Below, piece after piece: positions 1 to 7,457 of a stretch of 16,143 bases of DNA. A program made the translations under genes and the position numbers. Positions within the stretch are counted from its first letter, which is position 1, and each line of letters begins with the position of its first letter. Below the pieces are notes generated by a model. It was not told the origin of the DNA. It saw only the letters and a program-made list of their open reading frames with translations, and made no database searches. Origin of the DNA: Gryganskiella cystojenkinii (Eukaryota > Mortierellomycota > Mortierellomycetes > Mortierellales > Mortierellaceae); contig JAAAIG010000859.1 of NCBI GenBank assembly GCA_015852425.1, positions 1-16,143 on the forward strand, given 5' to 3'.

Positions 1-239
1 GAGCTTTATATTGTTCTTTTTTTCTCTTTCAGTTTCCTTTTACAGTAACTGCCACATTCCTTTTTTTCTTTTTTTTCTTTTTTTTTTTTTTACGGGTAGC
101 CGCGTCACTGACTTTGCAACCTTACCTATTCAGGGACGGAAAGTAAACATACTTCAGTGTTGTCATCTTTGGCATCCTGGGCAACAGTACGAGTCCTTTT
201 CCCTTCCCCCCCTCCCATATCTTCCTCGAAAATACCAGC
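1..239. other. Pyrimidine-rich stretch with no supported gene
   Basis: The first 239 bases are rich in T and C, with interrupted T runs around positions 60-92. The one longer open frame over this stretch starts with TTG rather than ATG and is low-complexity Phe/Leu at its N-terminus, so I do not call it. No RNA gene or promoter motif stands out. Confidence 0.5.
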
Positions 240-372
240 ACACCTATCACATCAGGATGGCGAGGTCGTTTCTTTCAGTTCTGCACCCTTCCATTCGATC
301 TCTCTTTCCTCCCTCGTCGTTACCAAGATCCTTTGACCAGTTCTTCAAAAGGCATGACGCATCGTCACCCCA
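240..372 (+). mobile_element. Reverse-transcriptase scrap of a DIRS-like retrotransposon
   Basis: From position 258 one frame reads WRGRFFQF followed by LPFDLSF. This matches the conserved block WRGRLFxF...LPFGLS of DIRS-type and related reverse transcriptases. The same block, W-R-G-R-L-F followed by F-G-L-S, occurs in the larger decayed element at 2494-2560. The two DNA copies share the stretch ATGGCGAGGTCG and further matches over about 110 bases. Only this RT block is recognisable: the sequence before and after it cannot be aligned by eye, so this is a short, old fragment with no intact catalytic site. An alternative is chance similarity in a C/T-rich region, but the shared residues and DNA matches make a true relic more likely. 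Confidence 0.6.
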
Positions 373-695
373 AACTTAAAGTGACTGTGCGGCGATGTTC
401 TTATTTACGACATCTATTGATTTAACTGGTCCACCAGCAAAACCTCGGGTACACTTTATTATTAAAAAAAGTGAATCGGAGTGGTCAGAAACGTAACGAG
501 TGAAAGTTTTCGATTTTTATTAAGGTGTCTTGTTTGTTGAGACTGTTTGTCTTGATTAAACCAGGCAGACCTGGTGGTTTATTTCTTTATAATCAAGCGC
601 AAGAATTGCTATTGAACTCAAGTCCGCAACAAGGAGCGGAAATGAATGAAACGCTCAACACCATTATGCGATAGGGCACCGGAGTGAATAGTATG
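373..695. other. Intergenic region, 3' flank of the hydrolase gene
   Basis: I see no gene here. The stretch holds the downstream flank of the minus-strand hydrolase gene, including a candidate AATAAA poly(A) signal, and otherwise ordinary AT-rich sequence. Confidence 0.5.
578..583 (-). terminator. Candidate poly(A) signal AATAAA
   Basis: On the minus strand this reads AATAAA, about 113 bases downstream of the TAA stop of the metallo-beta-lactamase-fold gene. Position and sequence suit a eukaryotic cleavage/polyadenylation signal. The motif is short and could occur by chance. Confidence 0.4.
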
Positions 696-1505
696 TTAAA
701 ACTTGAGGCTTTCGCCATCTTCAGGGATCAAGACGCGATCCTGAATGTTGTTCTGCTTAACATATTCCCTCAATTCCTCGCGGCTCAATGCTGTGTGGTT
801 GAGTGCATCCATATGCACGGCTATAATGGTTGCATTTGGCGCAGCTCGATGAGCATGGAGTGTGTCGTCCTTGCCCATGATGATGGAATCGTCGAAGCCA
901 GTTAAACGGGCATCGCCAGTATTCAGTATAATCACATCGGGCTGGAATTTGGCCAAGGTCTGATCGACTTCACTGCCCCACACAGTGTCACCAGCGATGT
1001 AGATGGTTTTTGAGCCTGGAGCCTGGAAGACAATGCCCATGATCTTGCCAAGACGCTCCACGAGGTCACTCGACGAGTACATAGCATCAGTACCATGCTG
1101 CCCCCCTGTCTTTGTCAAGTGGACGCCTCCGAAAACCGTGTCCTCGTCCAAAATATGAACATTGGTAAAGCCCTGTTCACGAATAGCTTGGGCGTCGGCT
1201 TCATCCTGTGCAAACAAAGGGATATCTTTAGGTAGCAGCTCTTGGGCCGCTTTGTCCCAGTGGTCGAGGTGAGTATGGCTGACAATCACCGCATCCACAT
1301 CTTTCATAACGTCTTCAGCTGACATTGGGAGGTCGATCAACGGGTTACGCAGATGGCTGCGATAAGTGTTCTGGAACCCTGGATATGCACCCTTCTCGGC
1401 AAACATGGGATCGACAAGAAACGTCGTCTCTCCGTACTTGATCTTGGCGGTGGCATTGCGGATGTGTTGTACCAGCACCGATTGCATGGTGGACGTGCTC
1501 TCCAT
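696..1505 (-). CDS. Metallo-beta-lactamase-fold hydrolase (UlaG/lactonase-like)
   Basis: This intact, intronless gene encodes 269 residues of a metallo-beta-lactamase-fold hydrolase. The metal-binding signature HTHLDH lies at residues 77-82, with His137 in GGQHG, Asp173 in AGDT and His231 in AVHMDALNH, which are the expected remaining ligand positions. An early strand with LVDP (30-33) is also typical. The length and the simple single-domain layout resemble UlaG/L-ascorbate-6-phosphate-lactonase-like and other stand-alone MBL hydrolases. Two divalent metals, probably zinc, would activate water for hydrolysis. The substrate cannot be told from sequence. No signal peptide or membrane segment is visible, so the enzyme is probably cytosolic. 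I chose the ATG giving MESTST; the frame continues eight codons upstream only through a TTG, which is unlikely in a eukaryote. The gene stands alone, with retroelement scraps on both sides. It could have been acquired from bacteria, but such genes are common in fungi and nothing here proves transfer. Confidence 0.93.
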   Translation of the reverse strand: MESTSTMQSVLVQHIRNATAKIKYGETTFLVDPMFAEKGAYPGFQNTYRSHLRNPLIDLPMSAEDVMKDVDAVIVSHTHLDHWDKAAQELLPKDIPLFAQDEADAQAIREQGFTNVHILDEDTVFGGVHLTKTGGQHGTDAMYSSSDLVERLGKIMGIVFQAPGSKTIYIAGDTVWGSEVDQTLAKFQPDVIILNTGDARLTGFDDSIIMGKDDTLHAHRAAPNATIIAVHMDALNHTALSREELREYVKQNNIQDRVLIPEDGESLKF

Positions 1506-1892
1506 TAAAATTGAGTTGAGGAGGAACAAGCCTTTCGAGTTTGTAGGAATGGTGATTTTGTAAAATTTAATTTTTTCAAAGTGGAAGGCGAAGGAATTCT
1601 AGTCTTTTTAAGTCTCAACGAAATCGGTGACTCTTGAGGGAAAGAAATCTTGATTTGTTTGGGGAACCAGACATGACCATATGAACATAGTCACAATACC
1701 GATCATGGTTGCACAAAGATAATTTCAAGGGATCTGAGGAAAAATTCGAGGGTATGACACTCTATAATAGACGAGGTACGACCAGCCGTTTGTCTTCCAA
1801 TGAGAAAGAGCCTCGAACACGCTTTGTTTGTGCATCGCCTCCGATGCAGGTGCAAGTGGCAGTGTATCGCCATTTTTGATAAAGGAGCAAAA
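1506..1892. other. Upstream region of the hydrolase gene, no further gene
   Basis: This is the 5' flank of the minus-strand hydrolase gene. On the minus strand the bases just before the ATG are C/T/A-rich, as in the leaders of other genes in this window. I found no clear TATA box and no further supported coding frame. The longer minus frame crossing this area has no ATG start of its own and runs through the neighbouring hairpin. Confidence 0.45.
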
Positions 1893-2166
1893 TAGAGCCA
1901 ATCGGAATTGTTGGCCGTAACTTTATTTTGTGACGAAAAAAAGTTAAAAATGGCAAAGTTGTTGGCGGTTGGACGACGATGCGCCAACAACATTTCGAAA
2001 TAAAAAATCATCTGTTGCCACTGGAATTTTTATTCCATAATTTTTTACTCGCCTTTCACCACTCCAAAAAAACCTGCAATCCAAAATACAACAAACAACA
2101 TTGCTATTTTAAGTTTTTTTTCGTCACAAAAAATAAAGTTACGGCCAACGCTTCCGATTGACTGTA
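1893..2166. repeat. Inverted-repeat element, MITE-like, about 270 bp
   Basis: Two near-complementary arms, 1899-1956 and 2101-2160, face each other across roughly 145 bases. The left arm starts CAATCGGAATTGTTGGCC and the right arm ends GGCCAACGCTTCCGATTG. Between these ends the arms also share GTAACTTTATTTTGTGACG and its complement, with a few mismatches and small length differences. Weaker pairing continues outward to symmetric TA dinucleotides at 1893-1894 and 2165-2166, and inward for about 20 bases. There is no transposase frame inside. This is the structure of a non-autonomous DNA transposon (MITE) or foldback element, and the flanking TA pair would fit a Tc1/mariner-type target site. 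A long-stem hairpin RNA or an inverted retroelement end cannot be excluded. Confidence 0.7.
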
Positions 2167-2384
2167 TTATCCCAACAGGCAAGAACAAGCGCCGCTTATT
2201 TCACCTGAAGAAGTGGCACAGAGGCACACTTGCGCTCTCCGCAGATCAACTCACTAAAACGGATCAATGACCACGGCAACAATAATAACGACTATGGTCG
2301 CAGCAACCATCGGAACAAAAACAACAACTCGCAGCAGCAGCAACAGAGCAGTGGCAACAATCCAACAACAGCAATAACGATTAT

Positions 2385-2859
2385 CGCCACGGCGGCTCGC
2401 CCCAAGGCTATCCTTCTCGCGGTCCATCGATCTCACGGATGCGTTCCTCCACGTATTGATTGATCCATCCACCTCCACAAATATTTACAGTTCCTATGGC
2501 GAGGTCGCCTATTTCATTTCCGTATCCTTCTATTCGGTCTCTCTGTCTGTCCCCTCTCATCTTCACCACGATCCTTCTACCTGATCTTCGAAGGGGCTTG
2601 ACACAAGGGCATCCGTGTCTCTGCCTACCTTGACGAACGCATCATCATGGCACGATCGATCAAACAATCTCACCACCACACAACTGGTCAAGAACATCCT
2701 CGCGTCATGGGGCTTTCTAGTAAACGACGCGAAATCGAGTTTCAACCCGTCCAAAAAGCTGGACCATCTGAGCTTTACCATGCAAGGCCTGGCCATGACC
2801 CTCTCAGTAGTGGCCAACAATATCCGCGACCTCAGTCGAGCGACCTAGATACTCGATAA
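2385..2859 (+). pseudogene. Reverse transcriptase remnant of the DIRS-like element
   Basis: In one frame from 2429 the sequence reads DLTDAFLHV, the RT block carrying the first catalytic Asp. A shift near 2475 leads to KYLQFLWRGRLFHF and then LLFGLS. After a TGA at 2599-2601 the same frame reads GIRVSAYLDERIIMARS, where the canonical YLDD catalytic box has become YLDE. A further shift near 2660 gives TTTQLVKNILASWGFLVN and KSSFNPSKKLDHLSFT, the RT thumb-side motifs. The enzyme would have copied element RNA into DNA. With at least two frameshifts, one stop and a changed catalytic residue it cannot function. Confidence 0.85.
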
Positions 2860-3100
2860 GGGACTTTCAACCCTCAAGAGTCTCTCGGCTTTCGTAGGCA
2901 AGGCTATGGCCACGATGGTGGCGATATTTCCAGCTCGATTGATGTCTCGCATCCTTCTCAGTCTGAAGAACTCGGCCCTCAAGACAGCATCCTCATGGAC
3001 CGATTTCGTCACCCTCAACCAACCGGCCAAGATGGATTTTTAATCGTGGATGGAAAAACTGCTATTCTGGAACAGAACAACTTGGATCCAGTCTCCATCT

Positions 3101-3455
3101 CAACTAGAGTGTACACGGATGCCTCGGACGAAGGCTGGGGTGTGGTCATCCGCTCTAAACCTGGCAGGGCTCGTAGACAACTACCCAGTGGGACATCCAT
3201 ATCAACTCCACAGAGTTACAAGCAATCTACCGGGCAGTGACGCTACCGAGACACAAGGTCGAGTATTGGGCCTTGCGTGCGACAACACAACGAAGATCAC
3301 CTATGTTAACAAGTTCAGAGGGACTCGATCACCAGCTCATGGCCATCGCGGACAATATCTGGCAACACTGTCTAACGACGGGCACGCGCTTGAAAACCAC
3401 CTACGTGCCCTGAGCCTTCAACCCAGCGGACGCATCCTCTCGACAGCTGATGAAC
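3101..3455 (+). pseudogene. RNase H remnant of the DIRS-like element
   Basis: The motif VYTDASDEGWGVV marks the start of a retroelement RNase H fold with its first catalytic Asp. The next pieces lie in other frames: INSTELQAIYRAV (from 3201) with the conserved Glu, DNTTKITYVNKFRGTRSPA with the next acidic residue, and a C-terminal part ending FNPADASSR. The consensus DNTTxxxYxNxxxGTRS is typical of DIRS-type RNase H. The domain would remove RNA from RNA/DNA hybrids during reverse transcription. It is split by at least three frame changes and a TGA just before FNPAD, so it is inactive. Confidence 0.82.
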
Positions 3456-3479
3456 CGACCGGATTGGAAGATCGATCGA

Positions 3480-3781
3480 CGCTTTTTCCAGTACCTGGAT
3501 TCTTGGGAGTCCTCACCACCTCGCTATTCGCCTCGCCTCAGAACAACCAACTGCCGCGGTTTTCAGATGGAAACCACATCCTCAAGCGCTAGCCGCAGAC
3601 GCTTTGAACCAGTCATGACAGAACCACGGTCACCTTTACATTTGTCCTCCATGGAACCTCCTCCCACAATCCTGGATCGCATCAAGCAGGACAAGCTCAA
3701 AGCCACAGTGATCACTCCATCTTGGCAGGCTGCGTCCCGGTTCCCGACCATTCAGGAGATGGCATGCAACCTCCCTTCCTG
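3480..3781 (+). pseudogene. Methyltransferase-like (Dam-type) domain remnant of the DIRS-like element
   Basis: Downstream of RNase H a frame reads LFASPQNNQLPRF. Another reads ADALNQS, a TGA at 3616-3618, then QNHGHLYICPPWNLLP, and a third reads KATVITPSWQAASRFPTIQEMA. In DIRS-type elements the region after RNase H carries a domain related to adenine-N6 methyltransferases, with a D-L-F-A box and an N-P-P-W box. Here the latter appears as C-P-P-W, so the catalytic Asn is lost. The TGA sits where Trp is usually found. The role of this domain in live elements is not settled. Confidence 0.68.
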
Positions 3782-3841
3782 ATGCTACGTCACTTCGTGT
3801 CCAGCTCCAGGAAATGATGTCTCGATCTAAGAGAAAAATCT

Positions 3842-4463
3842 ATGCTGGTGCCTGTTGGCATGGAAAGTAATGGGGCGAAGATAAGTTACGCCGGTCTGTC
3901 AGACCCCGCCTCTACATTTATCTGTGGTTTCATGTGCCCAGATGATATCTCCGGTGTCAACGTTGCTCGATATACCATCGAGTATCGGGATCGCGTTGTC
4001 TTCTCAAAAGAACGCCGGGACTGCCAGCGGATCACTATGTCCATCACTATATGCAGTCACTCTGACAAGGCCGAGTGCCCAGTGCAAGCACACCGCGACT
4101 CTATCTCTCGTGTTAATGGTTCTGACCCACAGCTCCTAGTTAAGCACCACAAGGATTACGAGCACTTCATCGTCTCTTTCCTCCGTTTCGTTACCAATCT
4201 CCTCAATGCGACCACAATTGATGTGTTCCGAAAAGAGGTTTCAGCCCGGATGTTCCCGGCGGATTTCTACCAAAATAACATTCCCAGTGTTCGCGCAATA
4301 CACTCCTGTCATCACTCTCACTGGAGTCTTGATTCAAGACATCATGGCCCCCGATAACTCTTCTCCCAAGATCTTCAAAAATCACTACCATGTCATGTCG
4401 ATCAAATCCCAAATCGGAGAATATATTGGCCCTGTGAAGTCAGATATGGACAGGGCACTGTAG
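3842..4463 (+). pseudogene. Tyrosine recombinase remnant of the DIRS-like element
   Basis: Two overlapping frames together resemble a DIRS/Crypton-type tyrosine recombinase. The first, 171 codons, contains YAGLSDPASTFI near the start, then KAECPVQAHRDSISRVNGSD, the core pattern C-P-V-x-A-x-x-x-Y-x-x-R with some changes. The second, ending at 4463, reads GVLIQDIMAPDNSSPKIFKN then HYHVMS, matching the end of the catalytic domain, where G-N-W-S-S-x-x-I-F-x-x-x-Y-R is usual and the Tyr is the nucleophile. The usual Gly and Trp are replaced or missing, and the Arg after the Tyr is His. In live elements this enzyme joins the circular DNA copy into the genome. The frame change between the two parts makes this one dead. 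Confidence 0.72.
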
Positions 4464-5393
4464 ACAATGACCAACGAGTCGTCTATTAAGTAAGAACTAC
4501 TCTCTTGTTATATGTGCTCTGGAACACATGTCCCGTCATACTCCACCCTTAGCACTCAAAGAAGGTAAGGAACAATCAAAGGACAACATGCCGCAATACT
4601 TTCTCGTTATTGTAGAGAAATAGGACGACACCATCACGGAAAACCAACAACTTTCGTTTACCTAGACATCTTGCTTAGTTCATGATAGAAACAAAAAGTA
4701 AAAAAAAAGTAAAGAAATAAAGAGGGGAAGAGATGTAAAGCTTTATCTTTCTCTATGGCGTTGACTGGAGTGTGAAAAATATGGGTCAAAAAAGTCAATG
4801 AGAAACAAGAGAGCGATCTGTTCATTCAACAAGGCAAGATTTAGTTATCCTTGCCCTCCTACAAGTGACTATTATAAACTAATCCAAGTCACAGCAGCCA
4901 ACTTGATGGCATTGATGAGGCAGGGTGGGTAAAGGGATTCGGGGGGAGTTGGAGGAAATGCAGAGTGAAAGTGGACCGCGGATGTTGCGATCGCAGCCTC
5001 CACTAGTTGTATAAGAGCATCTGGTGGCCTATGTAGAGTATGGATGTTTCTCAAACAAAAAAAATGTAAAAGGAGCGATAGAATCTTTGTTGTCGTGGAT
5101 TTGCCTCAATAAACCGGTGTGGAAATGTCTGATTTCATTGTGGTACCTGACGAGCAACTAAATCCAATGCTAAGAAAGAACGATGGTGTGGTTAATTGTG
5201 AGAAATGTTTTACCTGGTTTCTCTGAGGGACGAAGAGGATTTTTCTTATGTCCATCACACTCACTTCCCAAAATCATTTCATTTCTTTCTTTCTTTCGTA
5301 CCTTTTCACTCTTCCACCCTCCTTATCCGATCCACAACCGCACATTCCCCTCTCTTCAAAACGGTTCACTCTCATCGCACCTAACAACCAACC
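4464..5393. other. Gene-poor region, promoter side of the single-module gene
   Basis: No supported gene. Around 4690-4730 the sequence is A-rich (AAAAAAAAGTAAAG-type), which may be the 3' end of the upstream retroelement or simple sequence. A 60-codon minus frame near 4872-5054 has only a TTG start and I reject it. From about 5270 the sequence becomes strongly C/T-rich with repeated TTTCTTTC, then CA-rich, just before the ATG at 5394. This is the leader pattern of the intact genes here and probably holds the transcription start of that gene. Confidence 0.5.
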
Positions 5394-5885
5394 ATGATTG
5401 GAGAGTCTAAGGCAGCATCCTTCGAGAGGCATAACGATCTTTTAAGACGCCAGCTCGATCCAACGCTGGCACCTTCAGCCCCTCTTCCCACTACTATGTC
5501 GCTTTCGGAACGTGAGACACTTTTGGATCTTTGGTTCGATTTCGCCTTGCACCGGATTGCCTTCCCTACCAACATGGCCTTCCAGGAGTTGGTCGAGACG
5601 TTTGTCGATGCTTTGACGCCTTCTGTTCATCCTCGTCCGTCCTCGGACAAGTTTCTCAAGTCCCTCGAGCAACTCGACACCATTTGGAAAGAGGAGGTCC
5701 AATCCGAAGATATTTCTGTCGCGGTTGTGAAGGCGACTCGTCAGGCCATGCAGGAACTCGCTGATTGGTCAGCAGCCAAGATCAAGGCTGGCGACATCGG
5801 GAAAAAGCCATCTGAGGAAAACTTGGCCTTTTACGAGAAGCTCATGGAAAGTATTGAGGCCGCGGCTGCTGCTGAAAATCCGTAA
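5394..5885 (+). CDS. Single-module protein of a local paralogous family, function unknown
   Basis: This ATG-started frame encodes 163 residues that I do not recognise as a known domain. It matches each of the three modules of the spliced gene at 11369-13191. Module landmarks are FERHNDLLRRQLDPTL (10-25), SERETLLDLWFDF (38-50), the box RIAFP (54-58), and FLKSLEQLDTIW (87-98), followed by an acidic VQSED stretch. The protein looks mostly helical and soluble, with no signal peptide or membrane segment. The C-terminus is Ala/Glu-rich. The leader is C/T- and CA-rich, and AATAAA lies about 175 bases past the stop. The stop codon is part of CCGTAAGG, which looks like a splice donor; use of TTTAG (ending 5919) or TTCAAG (ending 5928) as acceptor would replace the C-terminus with about 40 more codons. 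The unspliced stop is simpler, because those introns would be only 38-47 bases. Confidence 0.8.
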   Translation: MIGESKAASFERHNDLLRRQLDPTLAPSAPLPTTMSLSERETLLDLWFDFALHRIAFPTNMAFQELVETFVDALTPSVHPRPSSDKFLKSLEQLDTIWKEEVQSEDISVAVVKATRQAMQELADWSAAKIKAGDIGKKPSEENLAFYEKLMESIEAAAAAENP

Positions 5886-6060
5886 GGACTCTGGTCGTTT
5901 CGGCGAATATTGACTTTAGAACTTCAAGGTGCGTGTACCATGCCTTGGTTCTCATTGAGTCTTCGTCATCGGAACACAGTCTAGAACCAATATATCTTAA
6001 AACTCACCTGGATGCCGACTTAAAGCCATCAACTTGCTCATATATTGTATGAGTCCACAA

Positions 6061-6066
6061 AATAAA
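6061..6066 (+). terminator. Candidate poly(A) signal AATAAA
   Basis: AATAAA lies about 175 bases downstream of the TAA of the single-module gene, in a local A-rich stretch. It is a plausible cleavage signal for that transcript. The motif alone is weak evidence. Confidence 0.45.
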
Positions 6067-6105
6067 ACCAAAAAAGAAAACATCATCCTTTTTGAGTTTT
6101 AGTCT

Positions 6106-6414
6106 TCAGTTGTCACTCATTCTCGGAAACAAAACGGGTGTTAGTACAGGCTCGAGACTGCCAAGTGTTAGAGCCAAGTTTGCGCGATCCACTTGTGAGT
6201 CTTTGAACATAGTTGTGCCGACTTTTGGAGTTCCAAATAGAAGGAAGTCAAAGATGAAGAACTGCGCGGCATCTGGAGGAAGACTAACAGAGATGGTCAT
6301 GCTATCGGAAGGGGACAGAATTGGAGTTTCCAGTATCCACAGGAAAGGGCAAATCAGCTTCACTAGCCCCATATTTCAGTTGAAAATAGCCGTCGCCCTC
6401 ATATTATTATCCAT
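6106..6414 (-). pseudogene. Small unidentified gene, probably broken by one TGA
   Basis: An ATG at 6414 opens a frame reading MDNNMRATAIFN, then a TGA at 6378-6376, then NMGLVKLICPFLWILETP and on to a stop at 6106. The part after the TGA has its own ATG (6372) and 88 codons. It alternates hydrophobic and polar residues (SMTISVSLPPDAAQFFIFDF), suggesting a beta-sandwich-like fold, possibly lectin-like, but this is only an impression. The stop could come from a CGA or TGG codon, making this a recently dead gene, or translation may simply begin at the second ATG. It is convergent with the single-module gene. The opposite strand is also open here but has only a TTG start. I do not recognise the family. 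Confidence 0.38.
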
Positions 6415-6527
6415 TATTTTAAGGAGGAACAGACTGTGTTGATCACCCTAGACAATCGATCAAGGCAGAGGTACTATTTTTGAACTCTAGAAATAAAAAA
6501 GCTGCAGAAGGGTGCTTTTGTCAAAAA

Positions 6528-6535
6528 TATAAAAG
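6528..6535 (+). promoter_or_regulatory. TATA box-like TATAAAAG
   Basis: A perfect TATAAAAG lies on the plus strand about 240 bases before the ATG of the decayed gene at 6774. A CA/TC-rich leader fills the stretch before that ATG, as in the intact genes of the window. The spacing to the ATG is long, so the leader would be about 200 bases. It is plausibly the relic promoter of that gene. Confidence 0.35.
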
Positions 6536-6773
6536 CAGTGCTCTTTTCGACTACTTGAACCGAAATCACAGTTTGAAAAAACAGCTGGCAATATGTAAAC
6601 GGCGGCTTTCCCTGTGTTCTTGAAATATAATTTCATCTTGAGTAGTACCTACATAATCGTGGTTTCTCGCTCTGTGATTTCATTCTTTCCTCCAGTACAA
6701 CCACACCATTCTGTAATCCAACCGCATCCATCACATTCAACTCTAACGTACACTCAATTTCATTCCGTCCAGC

Positions 6774-7457
6774 ATGGTCAGCGGAATTATCCCAACGAAG
6801 TCTCAAGCATGGTGATATTTGTGATGAGCTCCGTTACTATGATGGCCATGCTGGGTGTAATACATCCTGAGCTGTCAACAATGCCTCTCATGCCAATTGA
6901 AGGAACAGTTCAAAATCGTTCGGACATGTCAGAGGCAATGTTTGCAGGAGAACCTGACACCTAAAAGTTGTAGAATGGACGCAAGGTTTGGACCTCCAAG
7001 GTTCGCTCGATCATGAACTGTGGCGTCCTTGGAATACTGGGTAGCTGTCTCTGGTTCCTTTAGCTTCCAGGATCTCACTGGATAACAGAGGTACGAACTG
7101 ACGATGAACAGCCAACGACTGATGTCTCATATCCTCACAAGTGTTTGTTCCGGATCTGGTTCCCAATTTATGCCCAAGGAACGACGAGCGCAAGACAATA
7201 TGATGGAGAGGTGTCCGACATCCGTATGCCCGAGAATGAAATATTCTCTGTCCTCACTCGTCACCGCCCTTCGCGCGCGCGAAGAATCCTCTTAAACATT
7301 CAGGGTCAACCTGATTCGTGACGGCAAGAGCATTCTCATGGCAATGAAGGAACTAGATTCCGCCATGATCTCGAGCAAAAGCGACTTCTTCAAGAGCGTA
7401 CCGAATCTCCAGTTTCACATTCTTACAAACGTTGAAATCCTTTTCTCAGAGCACTAG
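6774..7457 (+). pseudogene. Decayed protein gene of unknown family
   Basis: An ATG in good context (TCCAGCATG) opens a frame that ends after 13 codons. The forward frame one base over continues as KHGDICDELRYYDGHAGC and on to about 7085, interrupted by TGA at 6868, 6898 and 6955 and by one TAG. The reading then moves to a second frame (FRIWFPIYAQGTTSARQYDG, then FSVLTRHRPSRARRILL). It finally enters a third frame (VNLIRDGKSILMAMKELDSA, then KSDFFKSVPNLQFHIL) that ends at the TAG at 7455-7457. Summed, this resembles one protein of about 225 residues broken by roughly three frameshifts and at least four stops. I do not recognise the family. An intron-containing live gene is less likely, because I see no good donor/acceptor pairs at the frame changes and the stops lie inside the frames. 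Confidence 0.45.

Larger units (their letters stand above)
2230..4463 (+). mobile_element. Decayed DIRS-like tyrosine-recombinase retrotransposon
   Basis: Read across all three forward frames, this region contains pieces of reverse transcriptase, RNase H, a methyltransferase-like domain and a tyrosine recombinase, in that order and on one strand. That order is the hallmark of DIRS-type retrotransposons, which integrate with a tyrosine recombinase in place of a DDE integrase. The stretch before the RT (about 2230-2400) is rich in Asn, Gln and Ser codons and may be part of a Gag-like region or spacer. Many frameshifts and in-frame stops show the copy is dead. I could not find the inverted or split direct repeats that would define its ends, so both boundaries are approximate. 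The inverted-repeat element just upstream may be a separate insertion. Confidence 0.85.

Noticed and set aside
11..379. A 122-codon plus-strand frame at the left edge
   Set aside because: It starts with TTG and is low-complexity. Its right part overlaps the RT scrap in a different frame.
4872..5054. A 60-codon minus-strand frame
   Set aside because: It has only a TTG start, no ATG, no recognisable motif and no promoter or poly(A) support.
6092..6442. A 116-codon plus-strand frame
   Set aside because: It opens with TTG and is opposite a more protein-like minus frame with ATG starts.
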